Positions 17,048-25,303 of a stretch of DNA of 64,000 nt are shown here, piece by piece. Location of the stretch: assembly GCF_000731315.1 (NCBI RefSeq), contig NZ_HG938353.1:744001-808000 (forward strand). The letters run 5' to 3'. Source of the DNA: Neorhizobium galegae bv. orientalis str. HAMBI 540. GTDB lineage: Bacteria > Pseudomonadota > Alphaproteobacteria > Rhizobiales > Rhizobiaceae. The stretch's first letter is position 1. Every line of letters starts with the position of its first letter. Both the position numbers and the translations under genes were made by a program. The notes under the pieces are model-generated. The model saw nothing but the letters and a program-made list of their open reading frames with translations, did no database searches and was not told the DNA's origin.

Positions 17048-17890
17048 ATGCCCCACGAAAAACCGCTCCTCCGCTTCGGCGTGATCGCCGATCCGCAATA
17101 TGCCGACCTGCCGCCATGGCTGGAAATGAACCGCTATTATGCCAACAGCCTCGATAAACTGCGCCAGGCGATCGGCGTGCTGAATGGCGAGGATCTCTCC
17201 TTCGTGGTAACGCTCGGCGATCTCATCGACCGCGGCTGGGAGAGCTACGATCCGGTGCTTGCCGTCTATCAGGGCCTGCGTCACGAGAGCTTTCTGATGC
17301 CGGGCAACCACGATTTCTTCGTCGCGCCGACGCAGCTCGGCGATGTCCACAAACGGCTCGGCATGCCGGCCGCCTGGCACGATTTTGCCCGCGGCGGCTT
17401 TCGCTTCGTGGTGATCGATGGCAACGAAATCAGCCTGTTTTCAACCCCGGAAGGCCATCCGCGCCACACGCTGGCGCAGCAGCGGCTGAAGACATTGCTG
17501 GCCGAAGGCGCGATCAACGCCAAGGAATGGAACGGCGGCATCAGCGACGAACAGTTCGCCTGGCTGGAGGCGGTGCTTGCGCGGGCAAGTGCTGCGGACG
17601 AGAAGGTCGTGGTCATGGGCCACTATCCGCTTTACCCCGAAAACGAGCACAATCTCTGGAGTGCCGAGCGGCTGACCGATCTGTTCGCTCGCTCCGGCAA
17701 TGTCATCGCCTATCTGAACGGCCATAACCACGTCGGCAATCTCGGCCGTGCCGGAAACACCTGGTACGTCAACTTCAAGGGCATGGTCGATACCGAGGCG
17801 GAAAATACCTTCGCGGTGATCGAGGTATTCGGCGACCGGATCGAGATCATCGGTTATGGCCGAGAGGAAAGCCGCACCCTCGCTCTCTAG
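17048..17890 (+). CDS. Calcineurin-like metallophosphoesterase (ADP-ribose/CDP-alcohol type)
   Basis: A 280-residue phosphoesterase with all metal-binding motifs in order: GVIADPQYAD (D-x-Q rather than D-x-H), TLGDLIDRG, MPGNHDFF, VMGHYPLY and NGHNHVG. D-x-Q plus overall length matches the Mn-dependent ADP-ribose/CDP-alcohol diphosphatase group. No signal peptide, so cytoplasmic. Its stop is two bases from the convergent ThuA-like gene. Confidence 0.88.
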   Translation: MPHEKPLLRFGVIADPQYADLPPWLEMNRYYANSLDKLRQAIGVLNGEDLSFVVTLGDLIDRGWESYDPVLAVYQGLRHESFLMPGNHDFFVAPTQLGDVHKRLGMPAAWHDFARGGFRFVVIDGNEISLFSTPEGHPRHTLAQQRLKTLLAEGAINAKEWNGGISDEQFAWLEAVLARASAADEKVVVMGHYPLYPENEHNLWSAERLTDLFARSGNVIAYLNGHNHVGNLGRAGNTWYVNFKGMVDTEAENTFAVIEVFGDRIEIIGYGREESRTLAL

Positions 17891-17892
17891 GC

Positions 17893-18537
17893 TCAGCGGC
17901 GCGCGGCCCAGGAAAGCCCGCGCCGCAGGATGCTGCGCATATGCGGATGCTCGAATTCGGCCGCCACATGGCCGAGCGCCGAATAGAAGATCCGTCCCTT
18001 GCCAAAATGACGCTTGAAGACGACGGGCATCGTCACATTGCGCACCGCCTCGTCATATTCGCCTGAAAAGGTCGTCGTCGCGAGGATTTCGACCGACGGG
18101 TCGTAATGCAGATAATACTGCTCCGACCGGTAGTCGAAATCCGCAATGCCCTGCATCACCGGATCGTTGGGGCGAGTGACGTTGACGCGGTAGTCGATGA
18201 TATTGCCGGGATGCGCCACCCAGGTGACCCCGGCCAGATAACGGAAGGCAGCACTCTCCTTGAAGGAGGTTGCAAGCGCCCCGTGATGGCCGCCAAGCCC
18301 AAGCCCGCCGCGCACCGCCTCGGCAAGCGCATTGGCATGCACCTTTTCCAGCTTTTCGCCGGTAATGATCGGCACCAGCAGGTCGGCAGCGGCGATGGTC
18401 TGGGAGCCGAAGATGTCGAGATCGCCCGTAATCTCGACCGAAAACCCGTCCTCGCGAAGGATGGCGCCGGTAATGCCGGCGCATTCCTCCGGCTCATGGA
18501 TCTTCGATCCGCCCCAGACGATGATTGCCTTACGCAT
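17893..18537 (-). CDS. ThuA domain protein (trehalose utilisation-like)
   Basis: A 214-residue protein of the ThuA fold, a class I glutamine-amidotransferase relative. Visible features are the start KAIIVWGGSKIHEPEECAG, GLGLGGHHGALATSF, RYLAGVTWVAHPG and the closing GRIFYSALGHVAAEFEHP. ThuA of Sinorhizobium takes part in trehalose catabolism with ThuB, but no ThuB or sugar transporter lies nearby, so function is open. GGGAGA on the minus strand fixes the start at 18537. Confidence 0.88.
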   Translation of the reverse strand: MRKAIIVWGGSKIHEPEECAGITGAILREDGFSVEITGDLDIFGSQTIAAADLLVPIITGEKLEKVHANALAEAVRGGLGLGGHHGALATSFKESAAFRYLAGVTWVAHPGNIIDYRVNVTRPNDPVMQGIADFDYRSEQYYLHYDPSVEILATTTFSGEYDEAVRNVTMPVVFKRHFGKGRIFYSALGHVAAEFEHPHMRSILRRGLSWAARR

Positions 18538-18633
18538 TCGATGTCTCCCATGCCCTGCTGATTCCTGACGAAGCGGGCGCACCATAGGGACAAAGCCGCC
18601 GGCTGTCAGGGGAGGGCGAAGGTCACGGGGCGG

Positions 18634-19323
18634 TCACATCGGCGGACTGGTCCAGCCCTGAACCCACAGCGACCGCAGTTTTTCGCCTTCGCCGCGGAAG
18701 AAGCCGTCAGCGAGCTCGCAATGCTCCACCCGGTCGGCGCGGAAATTGCGGATCGCCTGCCTCAGTTCGCACCAGGCGACGATATTGGCCGTCTGCGAAT
18801 AATAGATCAGCGCCACCGGCCGGATCGTCCGTTCCGTGGCCCGGGCCTGTTCGTCGCGGTAGTCGAGCGCCAGCTTCTGCTCGTCGCGGATCGCCCGGCG
18901 GACCATCGCAAGGTCGAGCGCGTCCGGCACCGGTGCGATCGAGCCCCAGGCATGCAGCGCATTGGCGGAAAACGTGCCGGCAAGCGGCGCCGGCACCACG
19001 GCGGCGATCTTGCGGTTGACCTGCTTGGCCGCCTGCCGCAACTCCGTGTCGCCGGTCCGTTCCAGCAGCGCCAGCGCGAGCACGATCGCCTCCGTCTCCT
19101 CGATCGACAGCATCAGCGGCGGCAGCGTGAAGCCGGGGCGCAGGATATAACCGATGCCGCGCCCGCCTTCGATCGGCACCCGCATCGCCTGAAGCGCCGC
19201 GATATCCCGGTAGATGGAGCGCACGGTGACTTCCAGTTGCACGGCGATTTCCGCCGCCGTCACCGGCTTTTTCGCGAGCCGGAGAATCTGGATGATCTCG
19301 AACAGGCGCGAGGCCTTGCGCAT
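18634..19323 (-). CDS. YafY-type HTH-WYL transcriptional regulator
   Basis: A 229-residue regulator with an N-terminal winged helix (RLFEIIQILRLAKKPVTAAEIA, SIYRDIAALQAM) and a C-terminal WYL ligand-binding domain (RPVALIYYSQTANIVAWCELR then NFRADRVEHCEL). The WYL name motif is replaced by IYY-type residues, which is frequent in YafY proteins. It is divergent from the LysE exporter gene 135 bases away, so local control of export is likely. Confidence 0.9.
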   Translation of the reverse strand: MRKASRLFEIIQILRLAKKPVTAAEIAVQLEVTVRSIYRDIAALQAMRVPIEGGRGIGYILRPGFTLPPLMLSIEETEAIVLALALLERTGDTELRQAAKQVNRKIAAVVPAPLAGTFSANALHAWGSIAPVPDALDLAMVRRAIRDEQKLALDYRDEQARATERTIRPVALIYYSQTANIVAWCELRQAIRNFRADRVEHCELADGFFRGEGEKLRSLWVQGWTSPPM

Positions 19324-19458
19324 GCCGGGTTTCCTTGTGGCCAGACGATGGCTACTGACAACACGCTGTCAGTTGGGCTGCCGTATAGGAGCGCATATCC
19401 AATTGAAAAACAAGGCTTCGGCATTCGAAGTCGATTATCCAAGGCTCTGGAAACTGAC

Positions 19459-20091
19459 ATGACCTATACCGAAAACCTCTGGCTCTTTTTCACGCTTCTC
19501 TTCGGCATCATCGTCGTGCCGGGGATGGACATGATCTTCGTGCTCGCCAACTCGCTGACCCGCGGCCGAACGGCGGGGCTTGCCGCAACTGCCGGCATCA
19601 TCGCCGGCGGGCTGGTGCACTCGCTCTACGGCGCGGTCGGCGTCGGGCTGCTCGCAAGCCTGATGCCTGTGCTGTTCAAGCCGCTGCTGATCGTCGGCGC
19701 GCTCTACATGGCCTGGATCGGCGTCAGCCTGATCCGCAGTTCGATCACCGTCGATCATGTCGGTCCGGCGGATACCCGCTCGAACTGGGAAGCGTTCCGG
19801 CGCGGCGCGGTGACGTGCCTCATCAATCCCAAGGCCTATCTGTTCATGCTTGCCGTCTATCCGCAGTTCCTGCGGCCGGATTTCGGGCCGCTCGCCCCGC
19901 AGGCGACAATCATGGCGGCGATGACGGCCGCGACCCAGTTCGCGATCTATGGCGGTCTCGCCGCCGCCGCCGGCCACGCGCGAAAATTCCTGGTCGGCAA
20001 CGGCAATGCAACGATCTGGGTCGGGCGGATCGCCGGCCTGCTGCTGCTTGCCGTTTCCATACTGACGCTCTGGGAAGGGGTGATGGCCTAA
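19459..20091 (+). CDS. LysE/RhtB family amino acid exporter
   Basis: A 210-residue membrane protein with six helices. The opening LFFTLLFGIIVVPGMDMIFVLANSL and the loop SLIRSS then GAVTCLINPKAYLFMLAVYPQF (the N-P-K motif of LysE proteins) identify the family, which exports basic or neutral amino acids or homoserine lactones. Divergent from a WYL regulator. No substrate can be assigned. Confidence 0.9.
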   Translation: MTYTENLWLFFTLLFGIIVVPGMDMIFVLANSLTRGRTAGLAATAGIIAGGLVHSLYGAVGVGLLASLMPVLFKPLLIVGALYMAWIGVSLIRSSITVDHVGPADTRSNWEAFRRGAVTCLINPKAYLFMLAVYPQFLRPDFGPLAPQATIMAAMTAATQFAIYGGLAAAAGHARKFLVGNGNATIWVGRIAGLLLLAVSILTLWEGVMA

Positions 20092-20270
20092 AGGGCAGGC
20101 GGCGGCCGTCCCGCCGGACACAGTTCCTTCATATTCCGTGCCCGCCCGGCAACAGGCGGCCCGCTCGCGGCGTCATGACAGAAAAGTTACTTTTTTCAAA
20201 CGCATAAGCCGGCAATCATGATCCTCGCAAAACTGCGCCGGCGTGACCGGCTCGATGAGGAGAGGAATGG

Positions 20271-20711
20271 ATGAAGTTTAAACTGATTGCCGCCGCCGCG
20301 GCCGTACTCTGTCTTGGCTTTACGGCCGTGACCGCGCAGGAAACCCCGATTGCCAAGCGCCAGGCGCTGATGAAGGGTATTGGCGGCGCAGCCGGCGCGC
20401 TCGGCGGTATCGCCAAGGGCGAAAAGCCCTATGATCAGGCTGTGGTCCGCACGGCACTGACCACGATCAGCACCAATATCAAGGCCTTCCCCGATCAGTT
20501 CCCGGCGGGCTCCGAGACCGGCGACAAGACCAAGGCGGCACCGGCCATCTGGGAAAAGAACGCCGAATTCCGTGGGAACGCACAGAAGCTCGGTTCCGAT
20601 GCGGAGGCTGTTCTGGCGTCCATGCCGGCAGACCAAGCCGCTGTCGGCAAGGCCCTGCAGACACTCGGTGGCAACTGCAGCACCTGCCATCAGAACTTTC
20701 GCCTGAAGTAA
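20271..20711 (+). CDS. Cytochrome c' family (class II cytochrome c)
   Basis: A 146-residue periplasmic protein with a signal peptide (MKFKLIAAAAAVLCLGFTAVTAQ) and a four-helix-bundle pattern ending in the haem motif C-S-T-C-H at the C-terminus, as in class II cytochromes c. These bind NO or take part in electron transfer. AGGAGAGG precedes the ATG. A hairpin and 80 bases separate it from a dihaem cytochrome gene on the same strand, and a joint redox role is likely. Confidence 0.92.
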   Translation: MKFKLIAAAAAVLCLGFTAVTAQETPIAKRQALMKGIGGAAGALGGIAKGEKPYDQAVVRTALTTISTNIKAFPDQFPAGSETGDKTKAAPAIWEKNAEFRGNAQKLGSDAEAVLASMPADQAAVGKALQTLGGNCSTCHQNFRLK

Positions 20712-20733
20712 CTGTACCTATCTTCGAATGAAA

Positions 20734-20759
20734 GGCGGCCGCAGTCTTCTGCGGCCGCC
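20734..20759 (+). terminator. Strong GC hairpin between the two cytochrome genes
   Basis: GGCGGCCGCAG (20734-20744) and CTGCGGCCGCC (20749-20759) form a perfect 11-bp stem with a TCTT loop. No T tract follows, so it may act as an mRNA-stabilising element or partial attenuator, not a full terminator. Confidence 0.55.
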
Positions 20760-20791
20760 CTCGTATGATCTCGTTACGCTGGAGGAAGGCG

Positions 20792-21706
20792 ATGGCCTCG
20801 ATTTTGTCCAAGATCCTGGCGGCTGGCGTCGTGGTGATCGCTGCGGGTGCAGCCACCGCCTGGGCGCTGACCAAGCCCGATCCCTATCCGGATTCCCATT
20901 GGGCAGGTCTCGGCGCGCCGGATCTCGCCAAGGGCGAACAGCTTTTCTGGGCCGGCGGCTGTGCAGGCTGTCATGCCGCAACCGGTGCCACCGGCGATGC
21001 CCTGAAGGTCTTGTCCGGCGGCAGGCCACTGCCGAGCCCGTTCGGCACGTTCCATATTCCCAATATCTCGCCCGACCCGAAAGCCGGCATCGGCGACTGG
21101 ACGCTGGCGCAGTTCGGCAATGCCACCACCCGCGGCGTCGGGCCGGACGGCAAACACCTCTTCCCGTCCTTCCCCTACGGCTCCTATTCCAGGCTCTCGG
21201 CCAAGGACGTCAACGATCTCTTTGGTTACCTCAAGACCCTGCCGGCGAGCACCAATGTCGCGCCGCCGCACGAGCTGCCGTTCCCCTTTAATATCCGGCT
21301 GGCGGTCGGCGGCTGGAAATTCCTCTATTTCAGCGATCAGCCGCGGGTGCAGCTCGCGTCGGCCGACGACAAGGTCAGGCGCGGCCAGTTCCTGGTCGAA
21401 GGGCCTGGCCATTGCGGCGAATGTCATACACCGCGCGACGCGACGGGCGGTTTTCTCCCCGACCGCTGGCTCGCCGGCGGCCCGAACCCGGAAGGCAAGG
21501 GAACCATTCCCAATATCACGCCGGGCTCGAAGGATATCGGCTCCTGGAGCGAGAGCGACATCGCCGGTTATCTCGAAACCGGTTTCACCCCGGATTTCGA
21601 CACGGTCGGCGGCTCCATGGTTGAAGTGCAGCAGAACCTCGCGCATCTGCCGAAAAGCGATCTCGAAGCGATCGCGGCCTATCTGAAGACGGTGCCGTCG
21701 CGATAG
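20792..21706 (+). CDS. Dihaem c-type cytochrome
   Basis: A 304-residue protein with an N-terminal membrane anchor or signal (ILSKILAAGVVVIAAGAATAWAL) and two c-haem sites, C-A-G-C-H near residue 60 and C-G-E-C-H near residue 210. Segments FGTFHIPNISPDPKAGIGDW and GTIPNITPGSKDIGSWSESD are repeated between the halves, and each half likely supplies a distal Met. This is the pattern of cytochrome subunits of alcohol or aldehyde dehydrogenases and related dihaem carriers. GGAGG at 20781-20785 supports the start. No dehydrogenase is adjacent. Confidence 0.9.
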   Translation: MASILSKILAAGVVVIAAGAATAWALTKPDPYPDSHWAGLGAPDLAKGEQLFWAGGCAGCHAATGATGDALKVLSGGRPLPSPFGTFHIPNISPDPKAGIGDWTLAQFGNATTRGVGPDGKHLFPSFPYGSYSRLSAKDVNDLFGYLKTLPASTNVAPPHELPFPFNIRLAVGGWKFLYFSDQPRVQLASADDKVRRGQFLVEGPGHCGECHTPRDATGGFLPDRWLAGGPNPEGKGTIPNITPGSKDIGSWSESDIAGYLETGFTPDFDTVGGSMVEVQQNLAHLPKSDLEAIAAYLKTVPSR

Positions 21707-21725
21707 GTGGATTGCTTGCAAAATC

Positions 21726-21751
21726 TGCTAGCATGGATTAAAGTGCTAGCA
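21726..21751 (+). promoter_or_regulatory. Tandem palindromic operator candidate for hicAB
   Basis: The 8-bp palindrome TGCTAGCA occurs at 21726-21733 and again at 21744-21751, 18 bases apart, the second copy overlapping the first base of the hicA start codon. HicB-type antitoxins repress their own operon through such sites; binding here is inferred. Confidence 0.55.
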
Positions 21752-22005
21752 TGAACAGCAAGCAGCGCAAGACGCTTGGCGCCATATTTCGGGATCCGGT
21801 GTCGCCGTCCATCGATTGGAGCGACGTCGAAAATCTTTTGATCGCCATTGGATGCCGTCTGCTGGAGGGCAACGGCTCGCGAGTTCGTTTTGAAAAAGAC
21901 GGACTGGTCGCGTTCTTCCATCGACCCCACCCGGATAAGGAAGCGAAGCGATATCAGATCAAGGATGCGCGGCTTTTTCTGTCTCAGTTAGGAATAGAGC
22001 CATGA
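21751..22005 (+). CDS. hicA: HicA-type mRNA interferase toxin
   Basis: An 84-residue protein with the double-stranded-RNA-binding HicA fold: WSDVENLLIAIGCRLLEGNGSRVRFEKDG followed by the catalytic-histidine segment FHRPHPDKEAKRYQIKDARLFLSQLG. HicA toxins cut mRNA and tmRNA. It has no obvious ribosome site; the operator candidate occupies that space. It overlaps hicB by four bases. Confidence 0.9.
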   Translation: MNSKQRKTLGAIFRDPVSPSIDWSDVENLLIAIGCRLLEGNGSRVRFEKDGLVAFFHRPHPDKEAKRYQIKDARLFLSQLGIEP

Positions 22006-22331
22006 ATGTCTTGGAATATAAGGGATACTCGGCCCGTATCGAATTCGATGCCGAAGATGAGATTTTTGTCGGGCACATCGCCGGCATTGCCGATGTCGTC
22101 GGCTTTCACGCCGATTCCGTCGCCGATCTCAAGACCGCCTTCCACGAGGCGGTCGACGATTATCTGGAAACCTGTGAGCGGCTCGGAAGATCGCCGCACA
22201 AGCCCTATTCCGGCCGGGTGATGTTTCGCATCGACCCCGACGTGCATGCCCGAGCCGCAAAGGCAGCCGAGCTTGCTGGAAAGAGCCTCAACGAATGGGC
22301 AGGCGAAGTCCTGGCCAAGGCCGCCGGATAG
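22002..22331 (+). CDS. hicB: HicB-type antitoxin
   Basis: A 109-residue antitoxin with an N-terminal RNase-H-like HicB domain (YKGYSARIEFDAEDEIFVGHIAGIADVVGFHADSVADL; usual order) and a C-terminal ribbon-helix-helix (FRIDPDVHARAAKAAELAGKSLNEWAGEVL) for DNA binding. Overlap with hicA (ATGA) suggests coupled translation. Confidence 0.9.
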   Translation: MNVLEYKGYSARIEFDAEDEIFVGHIAGIADVVGFHADSVADLKTAFHEAVDDYLETCERLGRSPHKPYSGRVMFRIDPDVHARAAKAAELAGKSLNEWAGEVLAKAAG

Positions 22332-22347
22332 GCCTCGGCCGCGGATA

Positions 22348-22836
22348 TCACGCGAGCGCCTGCGTATAGCGCATGCCGGTGACCGGGCGCGGCTTGAAAT
22401 CCATCTGTTCGTAGAAGCGGTGGGCGGCGAAATTGCCGGTGGCGGCGCTGACCGAAAGATAATCGCAGCCGACATTTTTGGCGATTTCGCGGGCGCGTGA
22501 CACAAGATGCTGGCCGATGCCGTGGCCGCGATGGCCGTCGCGCACGAAGAGGTGGTGCAGGTCCATGCCGCGGGTACCTTCCTGCGCCCGGTAGAGCGGC
22601 ACGAGGATGGCGTAGCCGATCAGATCCGAGCCGGTATCGGCGACAAGCGCGCTGATCCAGGGCATGGCGCCGAACAGGTCGCGCTCGAGTTTTTCTGGGG
22701 TGATGGCGGCGGGGTCGTTGTGATGCGCGGCGAGCAGCGCGATCATCTCGTTGAGTTCCGGCAGGTCGCGCGATTTCGCGTTGCGGATCGTCACGACCGG
22801 CGGGCGGGGCAGGGTGATATCGGTATCTTCGGTCAT
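22348..22836 (-). CDS. GNAT family N-acetyltransferase
   Basis: A 162-residue acetyl-CoA-dependent transferase. The acetyl-CoA loop is VRDGHRGHGIGQHLV and the later conserved segment is LSVSAATGNFAAHRFYEQMDF. The start at 22836 is chosen because AAGG falls about nine bases upstream; the ATG at 22845 overlaps the ribosome site. It is similar to diamine/aminoglycoside acetyltransferases in the GNAT superfamily, substrate unknown. Confidence 0.87.
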   Translation of the reverse strand: MTEDTDITLPRPPVVTIRNAKSRDLPELNEMIALLAAHHNDPAAITPEKLERDLFGAMPWISALVADTGSDLIGYAILVPLYRAQEGTRGMDLHHLFVRDGHRGHGIGQHLVSRAREIAKNVGCDYLSVSAATGNFAAHRFYEQMDFKPRPVTGMRYTQALA

Positions 22837-22880
22837 TTCCGGCATCCTTTTTCGGTCTTCTTGCCGTCAGGTGCCGTTTG

Positions 22881-22912
22881 AAACAACAAAGCCGCCTGAC
22901 GGCGGCTTGTTG
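22881..22912 (-). terminator. Probable terminator after pip
   Basis: A stem of 12 pairs with one bulged A (22884-22896 with 22901-22912, loop TGAC) lies about 110 bases past the pip stop on the minus strand. The T run is short. It precedes the GNAT gene. Confidence 0.5.
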
Positions 22913-23022
22913 ACATGGTGATCTGTCGAGCCGCCCTTTAAAGGAAGGCCCAAAAATACGAGCAGGCGGTGGTCGTGCGCGTGTTGATCATGGCGCCTAG
23001 ATGCTCCCGATCTCAAACCTTG

Positions 23023-24009
23023 TCAAGCGTGATCCGCGAAACGGTTGGCGGCCACCATGATCGCCTCCGTCATGCCCCGGTCGGCGGTCGAATGGCCGGC
23101 ATTCTCGATCATCGCCAGCTCACTCCCGGGCCAGGCTTTTGCCAGATCGAAAGCCGTCGCCGGCGGCCCCTGCAGGTCGAGCCGGCCCTGGATCAGCACG
23201 CCGGGTATCCCGGCAAGCCTGCGGGCCTCGCGCAAAAGCTGGCCATCCTCCAGCCAGGCGCGGTTCTCGAAATAGTGGACGCAGAGCCGCGCCCGGGCGA
23301 GCACGAAAGCCGCATCCTGCCAGCGGGCCGGCAGTCCTGCCTGCGGTTCCGCCGAGATCGAGCCTGTTTCCCAATGATGCCAGTCGAAAGCGGCTTTCTG
23401 GCGGGTGGCCGGGTCGTCGTCGTTGAGAAGCGCATGGTAGGCGGAAACGGGATGGCGGTCGCGCAAGGGCTCCGGAATGGCCGCGACGAACTTTTCCCAG
23501 GCCTCCGGCAGGAAGATCGACAGCCCGTTATAGAGCCAGTCGATCTCGGCCCAGCGTGTCGTTGTGACGCCGGCAAGGATGACCGCGCGGACGTGTTCGG
23601 GAAACGCCTGCGCATAGGCAAGCGCCAGCGTAGCGCCCCAGGAGGAGCCGAACACCAGCCAGCGTTCCGCCTGTAACTGCTCCCGCAAAGCCTCTATGTC
23701 GTCGATCAGATGCTGCGTCGTGTTATCGGCAAGCGCGTTGCCGAAATCGCCGGCATTCGGCGTGCTTTTGCCGCAGCCGCGCTGGTCGAACTGGATGATG
23801 CGCCACACCGCCGGATCGAAATGCCGCCTGGCGCTGTCCGACATCCCCGACCCGGGGCCACCATGCAGCAGGAGCGCCGGTTTGCCGTTGGGGTTGCCGG
23901 AGAGGGCAAAGAAGATCCGGTTGCCGTCGGGCCTGTCGAGGAAGCCGGTCTGGTATGGGGCGAGGGCGGGGAAGAGGGTGGGCGGCGTGGTTGGCATCTG
24001 TTCGGTCAT
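23023..24009 (-). CDS. pip: Proline iminopeptidase
   Basis: A 328-residue S33 family serine peptidase that removes N-terminal proline. The start PALAPYQTGFLDRPDGNRIFF, oxyanion region LLHGGPGSG, nucleophile elbow FGSSWGATLALAYAQ, DQRGCGKSTP and final His in ENAGHSTAD are all present. The start at 24009 follows AAGGA at six bases on the minus strand; an ATG at 24036 adds nine residues without a site. Cytoplasmic. Confidence 0.94.
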   Translation of the reverse strand: MTEQMPTTPPTLFPALAPYQTGFLDRPDGNRIFFALSGNPNGKPALLLHGGPGSGMSDSARRHFDPAVWRIIQFDQRGCGKSTPNAGDFGNALADNTTQHLIDDIEALREQLQAERWLVFGSSWGATLALAYAQAFPEHVRAVILAGVTTTRWAEIDWLYNGLSIFLPEAWEKFVAAIPEPLRDRHPVSAYHALLNDDDPATRQKAAFDWHHWETGSISAEPQAGLPARWQDAAFVLARARLCVHYFENRAWLEDGQLLREARRLAGIPGVLIQGRLDLQGPPATAFDLAKAWPGSELAMIENAGHSTADRGMTEAIMVAANRFADHA

Positions 24010-24089
24010 CTGCATTCCTTCCCGTTGCGTCTCCACCCCGCCCGTCCAATGCGCGGTTCCGATAGGCGCCTTCCTGCTTGCCGATTGCT

Positions 24090-24120
24090 CGTGATGGAGT
24101 ATATTACATCAGGCATCACG
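24090..24120 (+). promoter_or_regulatory. Inverted repeat upstream of tumE, operator candidate
   Basis: CGTGATG (24090-24096) and CATCACG (24114-24120) are inverted repeats nine bases before the tumE start; an inner CATCA at 24107-24111 offers an alternative partner for TGATG. Likely target of the TumA-like antitoxin, by analogy with other type II modules. Confidence 0.45.
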
Positions 24121-24129
24121 AGGCCTCGA

Positions 24130-24423
24130 ATGGCGAAAGCGACACTGGTTCAGAGGACGCGTAGCTATCTGCGGGAAGGCGTGTTCGTTGAAGTCGTGAT
24201 CTGGCAGGTGCCGGCTTCGCTACGCGGAAGCGCTCATGAATTCAAGTACAGCATGGCGCTGGTGGCCGGAGGCGAGTGCGTGTTGCGATATGACAATGAA
24301 GCCGGAAAAGGCGATCACAGGCATTTCGGTACGCTGGAAACAGCCTATTTTTTCAAGGATATCGACCAGCTCTTGGCCGATTTCACTGCCGACGTGAGAG
24401 GATGGCTGCGTGACAACGCTTAA
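24130..24423 (+). CDS. TumE-like toxin (DUF6516 family)
   Basis: A 97-residue protein matching the TumE/DUF6516 pattern: EVVIWQVPASLRGSAHEFKYSMALV, CVLRYDNEAGKGDHRH, then FKDIDQLLADFTADVRGW. The family is the toxin half of the TumE-TumA module described in bacterial genomes; biochemical action is poorly known. The K-G-D-H-R-H segment looks like a catalytic site. It overlaps the next gene by 14 bases. Confidence 0.75.
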   Translation: MAKATLVQRTRSYLREGVFVEVVIWQVPASLRGSAHEFKYSMALVAGGECVLRYDNEAGKGDHRHFGTLETAYFFKDIDQLLADFTADVRGWLRDNA

Positions 24424-24772
24424 GGTGAAGATCGAAACGCTCGAACAGTCCATGGCATCGGTTTCTGAAGCCGTCAAGGCGTCCAAAGTCGGTAAGCGCA
24501 GGCCCGCAATGAGTGTATTGTCCTTTCCGTCCTGGGAGATGCTTCATCGTGTTCTGGCGCCGAAACGGCTCGAAATCGTGCAGGCTATGACGGGCCAGGG
24601 GCCTTTGAGCATTCGAGAGGTGGCCCGCAGGGTCGACCGGGATTTCAAGGGTGTGCACAGCGACGTGGACATGTTGCTGGTCAGTGGCGTTATCGATAAG
24701 GCCGAGGGCGGGGGGATCGTCTTTCCCTATGATCGTATCCACCTGGAATTCGACATCGAGGCTGCCGCTTGA
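24410..24772 (+). CDS. TumA-like antitoxin with winged-helix domain
   Basis: A 120-residue protein. The C-terminal half is a MarR-like winged helix (PKRLEIVQAMTGQGPLSIREVA, VHSDVDMLLVSGVIDKAEGG) of the kind called HVO_A0114 or TumA, paired with TumE proteins. It would neutralise the toxin and repress the operon. The N-terminal 40 residues are basic and probably flexible. GTG serves as the start. Confidence 0.75.
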   Translation: MTTLKVKIETLEQSMASVSEAVKASKVGKRRPAMSVLSFPSWEMLHRVLAPKRLEIVQAMTGQGPLSIREVARRVDRDFKGVHSDVDMLLVSGVIDKAEGGGIVFPYDRIHLEFDIEAAA

Positions 24773-24791
24773 GGCAAGCCGTCGCCGCCCG

Positions 24792-25205
24792 TCAATGCTC
24801 CCCCTCGCACAGCCCGTGGTCCGACAGCGCCCGGATCACATAACAGTCCTCGATCGAATGGCCGTCGCAGTGCGAGATGATCCGTTCGAGTTCGTGCTCC
24901 AGCTTCTTCAGCTTTTCGATCTTTTCGCGCACGGCGACCAGATGATCGGCGGCGATCCTGTCGGCGTTGACGCAGGGGAGGTCGGGGTGCTGGCTGAGCG
25001 CGATCAGTTCGCGGATCGCCGGAATGTCGAGCCCGAGGTCGCGGGCGTGGCGGATGAAGGCGAGCCGTTCGAGGTCGTTTCGCTCATACCGCCGCTGGTT
25101 GCCCTCCGAACGTTCCGCCGCTTCGATAAGGCCCATCTGCTCGTAATAACGGATGGTCGGCACCTTGACGCCGGTGCGTTTCGAAAGATCGCCGATCGAC
25201 AGCAT
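24792..25205 (-). CDS. MerR family regulator, probably metal- or thiol-sensing
   Basis: A 137-residue MerR protein: winged helix (MLSIGDLSKRTGVKVPTIRYYEQMGLIEAAERSEGNQRRYE; standard), a long dimerisation helix, and a C-terminal ligand loop with cysteines and histidines (HPDLPCVNAD, SHCDGHSIEDCYVIRALSDH, GLCEGEH). Cys-rich ends point to metal sensing, like CadR/ZntR-type proteins. AGAGGAA precedes the ATG. A matching operator lies upstream, but no metal pump gene adjoins it. Confidence 0.88.
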   Translation of the reverse strand: MLSIGDLSKRTGVKVPTIRYYEQMGLIEAAERSEGNQRRYERNDLERLAFIRHARDLGLDIPAIRELIALSQHPDLPCVNADRIAADHLVAVREKIEKLKKLEHELERIISHCDGHSIEDCYVIRALSDHGLCEGEH

Positions 25206-25226
25206 GGCTGAAAATTCCTCTTGTAG

Positions 25227-25241
25227 CTCTAGTCACTAGAG
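25227..25241 (-). promoter_or_regulatory. MerR-type dyad in the regulator's own promoter
   Basis: CTCTAG-TCA-CTAGAG is a perfect dyad about 20 bases before the merR-like start codon. The layout resembles MerR operators set between -35 and -10 boxes. A further half site (ACTAGATAG on the minus strand) lies just beyond. Confidence 0.6.
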
Positions 25242-25303
25242 GAACTATCTAGTCAGTCATCGGCATGAAGGCAAGCGGGGGGACATGGCGCCGATCGCCA
25301 ACG

